A stretch of DNA of 12,546 bases from an uncultured Prevotella sp. (lineage in GTDB: Bacteria; Bacteroidota; Bacteroidia; Bacteroidales; Bacteroidaceae). Below are positions 7,691-12,546 of this stretch, one piece after another. The stretch lies in contig CALZDK010000037.1 in NCBI GenBank assembly GCA_945637645.1, forward strand, positions 1 through 12,546. The letters are read 5' to 3'. Within the stretch, counting starts at the first letter, position 1. Every line of letters begins with the position of its first letter. Position numbers and translations under genes: made by a program. A model generated the notes under the pieces. The model made no database searches. It was not told where the DNA came from and saw nothing but the letters and a program-made list of their open reading frames with translations.

Positions 7691-7720
7691 ATCCCGCGAT
7701 TATATTAATCTCGAGTTACG
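7688..7720 (-). promoter_or_regulatory. trp leader pause-type hairpin (1:2)
   Basis: Directly after the three Trp codons, the minus strand folds as CGTA-a-CTCG-a-GATTA, loop ATA, TAATC-g-CGGG-a-TACG. That gives 13 pairs, including one T-G wobble, with two single mismatches. The leader stop codon (7702-7700) lies at the apex. A ribosome on the Trp codons would melt it and free 7690-7679 for the antiterminator, matching region 1:2 logic in enteric trp leaders. Confidence 0.72.
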
Positions 7721-7753
7721 CCACCACCATGTATTGTTGCTCTGTATCTTCAT
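7700..7753 (-). CDS. trpL: trp operon leader peptide with three tandem Trp codons
   Basis: The 17-residue ORF reads MKIQSNNTWWWRNSRLI, with TGG TGG TGG at 7729-7721 and TAA at 7702-7700. It starts about 25 nt after the expected transcription start in an A-rich context (aacaaatATG), usual for Bacteroidetes. Its peptide product presumably has no function of its own. Its translation reports tryptophanyl-tRNA supply: stalling at the Trp codons would open the 1:2 hairpin and favour antitermination, while reading to the stop codon would place the ribosome over part of region 2 and favour the terminator. The run of Trp codons, the downstream hairpins and the trpB neighbour together make this much stronger than the short ORF alone. 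An overlapping ATG GTG GTG GCG TAA in another frame is not needed to explain the structure. Confidence 0.92.
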   Translation of the reverse strand: MKIQSNNTWWWRNSRLI

Positions 7754-7782
7754 ATTTGTTGATGTTTTTATGTTTAACACTG

Positions 7783-7813
7783 CAAAGTTACACATTTTCT
7801 TTGAAACTACAAA
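7783..7813 (-). promoter_or_regulatory. trp operon promoter, Bacteroidetes sigma type
   Basis: On the minus strand a -33 box TTTG (7813-7810) is followed after exactly 19 bp by a -7 box TAACTTTG (7790-7783), an exact match to the Bacteroidetes TAnnTTTG consensus. Transcription should start near 7780-7776, giving a leader RNA of about 155 nt up to the attenuator T run. Confidence 0.88.
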
Positions 7814-8043
7814 TTTTTTGGCTGTTTTTTTTATGAAATGACACAAAAAAGTGCCTCTCCCTCCCAATTTACAATATCCAAACTTGTTTTCACCTTATTA
7901 TATTATAGTTGACGAGTTATTAATTCCATAGAGATTGAGCAAATACGAAACATAAGTTATTACCTTGCGAAACATAATTCTTCCCACTTTTTTTGCTGTT
8001 TTGTTGCTGAAAGTGTTAAAAAAGTGAGAAATCTTTCTTTTTA
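7814..8043. other. AT-rich intergenic region without a recognisable gene
   Basis: No convincing coding frame on either strand. The only structures noticed are a 10-bp direct repeat CGAAACATAA at 7946-7955 and 7968-7977 (22 bp start to start, about two helical turns), and short A/T-run inverted repeats such as CACTTTTTT near 7985 against AAAAAAGTG at 8018-8026. The latter is too low in complexity to trust. Confidence 0.6.
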
Positions 8044-8075
8044 TTTGGAGTTTATTAGGAAAGTTCGTATATTTG
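8044..8075 (+). promoter_or_regulatory. Plus-strand promoter, Bacteroidetes sigma type
   Basis: TTTG at 8044-8047, 20 bp, then TATATTTG at 8068-8075: both boxes match the consensus with permitted spacing. It points toward the hairpin-T-run at 8138-8172 and away from the trp promoter. No protein start lies between promoter and terminator. Confidence 0.65.
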
Positions 8076-8080
8076 CGGTG

Positions 8081-8172
8081 ATTTTACAACTCGAGGTTGC
8101 CTTTTTGCAGTCTCGTTTTGTTTGGGTTTTAATTTACATAGGTTGGAACGTCCTGTTCCAACCTATTTTTTT
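8081..8172 (+). ncRNA. Candidate small RNA between trp leader and recQ
   Basis: The promoter at 8044-8075 and the intrinsic terminator at 8138-8172 delimit a transcript of about 90 nt. It has no ATG, and the body (about 8081-8137) is U-rich and apparently single-stranded. The 3' end abuts the recQ stop codon (8176-8174), so the RNA is complementary to any recQ mRNA that reads past its stop. I do not recognise a known family. It could be an independent trans-acting RNA, an antisense regulator of the recQ 3' end, or only a barrier between units. The exact 5' end is approximate. The call rests on the promoter-terminator pairing alone. Confidence 0.5.
8138..8172 (+). terminator. Intrinsic terminator, plus strand
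   Basis: A perfect 12-bp stem ATAGGTTGGAAC / GTTCCAACCTAT with loop GTCCT is followed by a run of T (8166-8172). On the minus strand the hairpin is followed by GTAAATTAAAACC, a poor U tract, so the structure is oriented for plus-strand transcription. It may also slow or process recQ mRNA, whose stop is 2 bp away and which has no other visible terminator. Confidence 0.8.
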
Positions 8173-8173
8173 C

Positions 8174-10090
8174 TTACAGCAAAACAATGTCGCCATTGCA
8201 AAATGATATTGTTTCCTCGTGTGTCAAGAAAGTCAGAATGTCGGCAAGCAGGCTTGGTTCTATGTCGAGAAGTGTAAGCTCTTCAATGGGGTGTGGACGT
8301 TTGTCGGCGAGGTGTTGCTTCACGATGTTGAAAGCCTCTTGCCATTTGTCGCCTTTGGGATGTGGTTTACGAGCATTGCACACATCGCATGATTGGCAGT
8401 CGTGGTTGGCTTGCTCTCCAAAATATTCGAGAAGGAGTCGGCTGCGGCATTTATTGTTGTTTTCCGCATATTCAATGATCGATTTGGTGCGTTGCAGGGC
8501 CTTTTCGAGGCGCAGTTCATAAACTCTTGGCGGAATGACAATGCGTTGGCTTTCCTCTCGGCGTTGCCTGTAGCGTATGTGTGGTATTACCTTGCGTGGT
8601 ATGTAGTGGAGTATTCGCTTCTGGCTCAGCTCTTTCAGAATAAAATAGAGCATGTTACGCTCCATGCCAAGTTGCTCGGCAAGATAGCTCTCATCAATAT
8701 ACATATAGTCAACGAACAATCCGCCGTATGTTCTGAGCAACTTTTCTACCACGGCATCCTCCTTGGGTGAGTTGTTTCGCAGTCGATATAGCTCTTCGCG
8801 CTCGAGGATGAATTTTACACGCGACATATTTTCCTCCTCCACGTCGTATTCTATGTAGCCAGCCTGGTCGAGAATGTTCAGGGCAGGTACAACCATGGTC
8901 GGGTGATGTCGGAAATTGCGGCAAAACTGTTGGATGTTGAACTCGAAACGGCAGTTGTAGCCATCTCCAACAGCTATTTGGAAGAAGTAGGCAATGTCGT
9001 CGTAAACTTTCCTGATGTATTCCTTGTCGGGGAAGGTTGTCCTTATCTTTTTCAGAAGTCGCGCCCTGTCGTGGTTGTCGTAGAGGAGGAAAGAGTACGA
9101 CTTATTGCCATCGCGTCCGGCGCGACCAGCTTCTTGGAAATAGGCTTCTATGCTTGTCGGACATTCGTGGTGTATAACAAGGCGCACGTCGGGTTTGTCG
9201 ATTCCCATGCCAAAGGCGTTTGTTGCCACCATGGTGCGTATTTCTCCTTGTTTCCACGCTTCCTGACGCTTGTTTTTCTCCGTAGTGTCGAGTCCAGCGT
9301 GATAATATGTGGCGCTTATACCCTTGGAGCAAATCTGTTCTGCTATTTCGCAGGCGTTCTTTCTTGTCTGCACATAAACGATGGCACTGCCTTCGATGTT
9401 GTGGAGCAAATACACCATGTCCTCGAGCCTGTTGACAGGTTTTCGCACGATGTAGGCAAGGTTAGGGCGGAGGAAACTCATGCGGAACACATTTTCTTGC
9501 CGGAAACCTAACTGCTGCTGAATGTCCTTTACCACCTCGGGTGTTGCCGTAGCTGTGAGTGCCAGTACAGGCACATCGGGGAACAGCTTGCGGAAATCTG
9601 TTATCTGAAGATAGGAAGGTCGGAAATCGTAACCCCATTGCGTTATGCAGTGGGCTTCATCTACTGTGATGAAGCTCACCTTGGCATGGCTAATCTTGTG
9701 TAGGAAATACTCGGAGGAAAGACGTTCGGGCGAGACATAGAGAATGCGATAGGCACCGAAGATGCAGTTCTCGAGTGTGGAGATGATATTGTCTCTCGAC
9801 ATTCCTGTATATATGGCTGCCGCCTTGATGCCTCGCTTGCGCAGGTTCTCCACCTGGTCCTTCATGAGGGCGATGAGTGGAGTGATGACAATGCACACCC
9901 CTTCGACAGCCAAGGCTGGGACTTGAAACGTGATGGATTTTCCACCGCCTGTGGGCATGAGTCCCAGCGTGTCGCGTCCTTCCCCTATGCTTTGGATGAT
10001 GTCGAGCTGAATACTGCGGAAATCGTCGTAGTGCCAGTATTTCTGCAGTATCGTTCGATATTTCTCACTGTTAAAACCTTCAACCTTCAA
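8174..10090 (-). CDS. recQ: RecQ-family ATP-dependent 3'-5' DNA helicase
   Basis: The 638-residue SF2 helicase has Walker A PTGGGKS at 46-52, DEAH at 144-147, the aromatic-rich loop CITQWGYDFRPSY at 148-160, motif III ALTATAT at 177-183, and motif VI FQEAGRAGRDG at 318-328 with the arginine finger. Zinc cysteines C548, C565, C568 and C571 have the canonical 16-2-2 spacing, but lie about 200 residues after the helicase core, not directly behind it. Only about 67 residues follow and no HRDC domain is evident. This matches a short RecQ type I recall from Bacteroidales. The start is TTG at 10090: an in-frame TAA lies a few codons upstream and no ATG occurs before the Walker motif. It overlaps recJ by 11 bp, implying coupled translation. 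RecQ unwinds DNA to feed RecJ resection in gap and break repair. Confidence 0.93.
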   Translation of the reverse strand: MKVEGFNSEKYRTILQKYWHYDDFRSIQLDIIQSIGEGRDTLGLMPTGGGKSITFQVPALAVEGVCIVITPLIALMKDQVENLRKRGIKAAAIYTGMSRDNIISTLENCIFGAYRILYVSPERLSSEYFLHKISHAKVSFITVDEAHCITQWGYDFRPSYLQITDFRKLFPDVPVLALTATATPEVVKDIQQQLGFRQENVFRMSFLRPNLAYIVRKPVNRLEDMVYLLHNIEGSAIVYVQTRKNACEIAEQICSKGISATYYHAGLDTTEKNKRQEAWKQGEIRTMVATNAFGMGIDKPDVRLVIHHECPTSIEAYFQEAGRAGRDGNKSYSFLLYDNHDRARLLKKIRTTFPDKEYIRKVYDDIAYFFQIAVGDGYNCRFEFNIQQFCRNFRHHPTMVVPALNILDQAGYIEYDVEEENMSRVKFILEREELYRLRNNSPKEDAVVEKLLRTYGGLFVDYMYIDESYLAEQLGMERNMLYFILKELSQKRILHYIPRKVIPHIRYRQRREESQRIVIPPRVYELRLEKALQRTKSIIEYAENNNKCRSRLLLEYFGEQANHDCQSCDVCNARKPHPKGDKWQEAFNIVKQHLADKRPHPIEELTLLDIEPSLLADILTFLTHEETISFCNGDIVLL

Positions 10091-11807
10091 TGTTCGATGG
10101 CTTTATGTCCTCTATCTGAAGCTGCACCTCGCCGTGCTTGTAGGCATTCTCCTCTATGGTATATACGATGTCGAAGCTGCGCTTGCTCTTTATGAAAAGT
10201 GCGGAGCTACTCTGTCCGAAGGCAATGCCGTTCATCACGTTGCTCGACTTGCTGTCAACAAGTTCCAGCTTGATGTGCTCTTGCATCCTTCCCACCACCT
10301 TGCTCGTTCCGTAGTCATAGACATTGTGAGTGCAGAAGAGAGGTTTCGGGTTACTGGGACCATGCGGAGCAAACTTTTTTATGTCGGTGAGCATCTTCTT
10401 TGTGATATCTTTAAAGTCAATTTCCTCCTCAATGTCGAGAATTGCCTGCGTCTGCTCTGGCAGTATGTGCTTATTGACATATTCCTGGAAGCGCTTCCTG
10501 AAAGCAGGTATGTTCTCGACTTTCATGGAGAGACCTGCGGCATAGGTGTGTCCTCCAAAATTCTCCAAGAGGTCGCGGCAGCTCTTTATGGCATCGTAAA
10601 TGTCGAATCCTGCAACGCTACGAGCCGAACCTGTTGCCATGCCGTCAACGACAGTAAGCACTACTGTTGGACGGAAGTAGATTTCTGTCAACCTTGAGGC
10701 AACAATGCCGATGACACCTTTCTTCCAGTTCTCTCCTGAAAGGACTATGGAGGAGAGGTGCTGCTGGTTTTCAAGTTTCGACACGATAAGGTTTGCTTCC
10801 TCCGTCATTTGCTTGTCGATGTCCTTCCGTTGCTCGTTGTAACCGTTTATCTGGCTCGCCTCGAGCAGGGCAGTCTTGAAGTCGCGCTCCACAAGCAGGT
10901 CAACAGCTTCCTTACCGTTTTGCATTCGTCCGGAGGCATTTATCCTCGGTCCTATTTTGAACACTATGTCGCTCATGGTTATCTCCCTGCCCATTAGCCC
11001 GCATATCTTGATGATAGCCTTGAGACCAACGGAGGGGTTCTGGTTTAGCTGCTTCAGCCCATGGAAAGCCAAAGTGCGGTTTTCGCCCACTACTGGCACT
11101 ATGTCCGAAGCAATGCTTACGGCGCAGAAGTCAAGCACTGGCATGAGGCGTGAGAACGGGATGCCGTTGTTTTTGGCGAAAGCCTGCATGAACTTGAAGC
11201 CCACGCCACAACCTGAGAGATGGTGGAATGGATAGGTGGAGTCCTTGCGCTTGGGGTTGAGGATAGCTACAGCGGGCGGCATTTCCTCGTCAGGCACATG
11301 ATGGTCACAAATAATAAAGTCTATGCCGAGTTCCTTGGCATAGGCAATCTCGTCTATGGCTTTTATGCCACAGTCGAGAACGATGATGAGTTTTACACCT
11401 TTTTCCTTAGCCTCGTCGATGCTTTTGCGGCTCACCCCATATCCCTCGTCGTAGCGGTCGGGGATGTAGTATTCTATATTGGAATAGAACTGTTGCAGCA
11501 CTTTATACACCAATGCCACGGCAGTACAGCCATCTACGTCGTAGTCGCCATACACCATGATACGTTCCTTACGCCCCATGGCATCGTTAAGTCTATCGAC
11601 TGCGATATCCATGTCGTTCATAAGGAATGGGTCTATAAGTTCGCTCAGCATCGGTCGGAAGAAACGCTTTGCCGCTGATTCGGTCTTTATGCCTCGCCTT
11701 ATCAGCAGGTCCGCCAAAATCGGGCTCATACCGATTTTGTCAGCTAATTCCTTAGCTGCCTGTTTTCTTTCGGATGTAGGTGTGTCGTAATTCCATTTGA
11801 AATGCAT
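10080..11807 (-). CDS. recJ: Single-stranded-DNA-specific 5'-3' exonuclease RecJ
   Basis: The 575-residue protein is almost the size of E. coli RecJ (577). DHH-family motifs appear in order: YGDYDVDG at 86-93, LDCGIKA at 144-150, CDHHVPDE at 167-174 and SIASDIVP with Asp235, which together bind two metal ions. GPRINASGRM at 286-295 follows, then the DHHA1 part with GSARS at 393-397 and FGGHTYAAG at 417-425. The remaining C-terminal 130 residues correspond to the OB-fold that holds single-stranded DNA. RecJ degrades 5' ends during RecFOR recombination, mismatch repair and base-excision repair. It is the first gene of a recJ-recQ unit; the recQ start lies inside its last codons. A promoter at 11871-11904 and an inverted repeat at 11839-11868 precede it. 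Confidence 0.96.
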   Translation of the reverse strand: MHFKWNYDTPTSERKQAAKELADKIGMSPILADLLIRRGIKTESAAKRFFRPMLSELIDPFLMNDMDIAVDRLNDAMGRKERIMVYGDYDVDGCTAVALVYKVLQQFYSNIEYYIPDRYDEGYGVSRKSIDEAKEKGVKLIIVLDCGIKAIDEIAYAKELGIDFIICDHHVPDEEMPPAVAILNPKRKDSTYPFHHLSGCGVGFKFMQAFAKNNGIPFSRLMPVLDFCAVSIASDIVPVVGENRTLAFHGLKQLNQNPSVGLKAIIKICGLMGREITMSDIVFKIGPRINASGRMQNGKEAVDLLVERDFKTALLEASQINGYNEQRKDIDKQMTEEANLIVSKLENQQHLSSIVLSGENWKKGVIGIVASRLTEIYFRPTVVLTVVDGMATGSARSVAGFDIYDAIKSCRDLLENFGGHTYAAGLSMKVENIPAFRKRFQEYVNKHILPEQTQAILDIEEEIDFKDITKKMLTDIKKFAPHGPSNPKPLFCTHNVYDYGTSKVVGRMQEHIKLELVDSKSSNVMNGIAFGQSSSALFIKSKRSFDIVYTIEENAYKHGEVQLQIEDIKPSNIEG

Positions 11808-11838
11808 TTATATTGTTTTTATTTTCTTCTGTACCTGG

Positions 11839-11868
11839 CGCAGATTGTTCAAGTGTGTACAATCTGCG
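11839..11868 (-). promoter_or_regulatory. Perfect inverted repeat at the recJ transcription start
   Basis: Arms CGCAGATTGT and ACAATCTGCG are perfectly complementary over 10 bp with a 10-nt spacer. The repeat begins 2 bp after the recJ -7 box, so it either forms a stem-loop at the very 5' end of the recJ-recQ mRNA or is an operator for a dimeric regulator covering the start site. Confidence 0.65.
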
Positions 11869-11870
11869 TG

Positions 11871-11904
11871 TAAAGTTACAAATAAAAATCAATATATTAG
11901 CAAA
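11871..11904 (-). promoter_or_regulatory. Probable recJ-recQ promoter
   Basis: On the minus strand TTTG (11904-11901), 22 bp, TAACTTTA (11878-11871). The -7 box has A for the final G of TAnnTTTG and the spacing is one over the usual 19-21, so the match is good but not exact. Expected start near 11868-11864, leaving a 5' UTR of about 60 nt. Confidence 0.55.
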
Positions 11905-11929
11905 AGAGGTGTGTTTTTTTTGATTTTTT

Positions 11930-12041
11930 AAAAAAAGAGTGAGAAGTAGAAGGTGGGAGGTGAGAGATTACTGCACTGCGCAGTGTCTGCCTTAAATTCT
12001 GATTTTCACAAATCTCTCACCACTCACCTCTTACTTCTCAC
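11930..12041 (-). terminator. Long hairpin with T run after the aminopeptidase gene
   Basis: The 31-nt arms at 11939-11969 and 12011-12041 are complementary at 27 positions, with two further G-T wobbles. On the minus strand the second arm ends CTTCTCAC and is followed by TC and seven T (11936-11930), the form of an intrinsic terminator for the gene ending at 12049. One arm is purine-rich (GTGAGAAGTA..GGTGAGAGATT), a style I associate with repeated intergenic elements in Prevotella. The 41-nt loop contains the 12-bp palindrome CACTGCGCAGTG at 11974-11985. Confidence 0.72.
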
Positions 12042-12048
12042 ATCTATA

Positions 12049-12546
12049 TTATATTCCTAACTTCTTGCGGATATCCTTTGGAATAGCATTCTTGTTTACC
12101 ATGAAGTCCATGGTATTGTCGGCTATGAATGCCTTGGTCATATACCAGATGCCTTTGTAGTCACCTGTCTCACCCCATGAGTTCTTCACCATGTAATATT
12201 CCTTGCCGTTCTGATCCTTGGCAATGCCGAAGATGAGCATACCGTGGTCGTCGGTCAGTTCCCAGTTGTCGAAGCGCTGTTGGCGGCGCTCCTGAGTAGG
12301 AGTAATCTCGGGTACGGTGCAGCCGAGCGAGTCGATGAGTGCTGTTTTCTTCGACTTCTCCAAGCGCATCCATTTTGCCATGTCGCTGCCCTGTAAGCTT
12401 TCCATCTCCTTCACGTCGTAGGCGTATGCCAGTCCCTTGCGTGTAAAGCCTTCTTCGCTCACGTCGCCACCCCATGCAATAGTGTAGCCCTCGTTGATGG
12501 CATTGTCAATAACGCGCATCATCTCGTCCATAGGCAGGTTCCATGA
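12049..12546 (-). CDS. pepC: C1-family cysteine aminopeptidase (PepC / bleomycin hydrolase type), C-terminal fragment
   Basis: About 165 C-terminal residues are visible; the frame runs off the right edge, so the N-terminus and catalytic Cys are missing. The papain-fold half carries the catalytic His in LTDDHGMLIFGIA (codon 12246-12244) and the catalytic Asn in YYMVKNSWGETG (codon 12183-12181). Upstream, SWNLPMDEMMRVIDNAINEGYTIAWGGDVSEEGF matches the C1B group, in which the protein forms a self-compartmentalised aminopeptidase ring. The C-terminus is KNAIPKDIRKKLGI; in C1B enzymes the tail reaches into the active site. Whether this copy is cytoplasmic or exported cannot be judged without its N-terminus. 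A terminator-like hairpin follows 8 bp later, so it is transcribed apart from recJ-recQ. The symbol pepC is by family, not proven. Confidence 0.85.
   Translation of the reverse strand, partial: SWNLPMDEMMRVIDNAINEGYTIAWGGDVSEEGFTRKGLAYAYDVKEMESLQGSDMAKWMRLEKSKKTALIDSLGCTVPEITPTQERRQQRFDNWELTDDHGMLIFGIAKDQNGKEYYMVKNSWGETGDYKGIWYMTKAFIADNTMDFMVNKNAIPKDIRKKLGI

Noticed and set aside
7715..7721. Alternative pairing of GCGTAAC with GTTAACGC in the terminator loop region
   Set aside because: Needs a bulge and is shorter than the 2:3 pairing described; it may compete but is not required by the model.
7716..7730. Overlapping mini-ORF ATG GTG GTG GCG TAA in the trp leader
   Set aside because: It arises from the same bases as the three TGG codons in another frame; only the TGG frame gives a regulatory logic linked to tryptophan.
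7584..7841. 85-codon plus-strand ORF through the trp leader region
   Set aside because: It lies opposite the leader peptide, terminator and promoter, which explain the sequence; its composition is that of a translated U-rich non-coding strand.
7985..8026. Inverted repeat CACTTTTTT / AAAAAAGTG
   Set aside because: Almost all A/T run; expected by chance in this AT-rich spacer.
8024..8206. 60-codon plus-strand ORF across the small-RNA region
   Set aside because: Its ATG is upstream of the promoter at 8044-8075, it reads through the terminator hairpin into the recQ 3' end, and it has no recognisable features.
8903..9511. 202-codon plus-strand ORF opposite recQ
   Set aside because: Fully antisense to conserved helicase motifs; no start context or family resemblance.

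Overview
The window looks like a chromosomal segment from a Bacteroidales bacterium, most likely Prevotellaceae. Three things point there: promoters of the Bacteroidetes type (TTTG, about 19-22 bp, TAnnTTTG), AT-rich leaders without Shine-Dalgarno sequences, and a trp operon in the trpB-E-G-D-C-F-A order that I associate with this group. Protein sequences also resemble Bacteroidales homologues from memory; no database search was possible.

Layout. On the plus strand, 1-1004 holds the C-terminal end of a UDP-glucose 6-dehydrogenase, overlapping by 4 bp a lipoprotein of the DUF4738 type. A long hairpin (1017-1075) separates these from the convergent minus-strand genes. From 7596 down to 1121 runs a complete seven-gene tryptophan operon on the minus strand, with gaps of 46 bp or less and several overlaps. 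Upstream of trpB (7620-7813) is a complete leader region: promoter, a 17-residue leader peptide with three consecutive Trp codons, a pause-type hairpin, an antiterminator and an intrinsic terminator. This is the standout feature: classical ribosome-mediated attenuation in a Bacteroidetes trp operon.

From 7814 to 8173 there is no protein gene. Its right half has a plus-strand promoter and, about 90 bp later, a perfect 12-bp hairpin with a T run, which together suggest a small RNA ending against the recQ stop codon. Next on the minus strand come recQ (TTG start) and recJ, overlapping by 11 bp and driven from a probable promoter whose start site lies at a perfect inverted repeat. At the right end is the C-terminal part of a C1-family cysteine aminopeptidase (PepC / bleomycin hydrolase type), followed by a long terminator hairpin.

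How it fits together: TrpE/TrpG make anthranilate, TrpD, TrpF and TrpC convert it to indole-3-glycerol phosphate, and TrpA/TrpB finish tryptophan. Scarcity of charged tRNA-Trp would stall the leader ribosome and let transcription into trpB-A continue. RecQ unwinds and RecJ degrades 5' strands, a known partnership in recombinational repair, here encoded as one unit. No mobile element, CRISPR array, tRNA or rRNA was seen.
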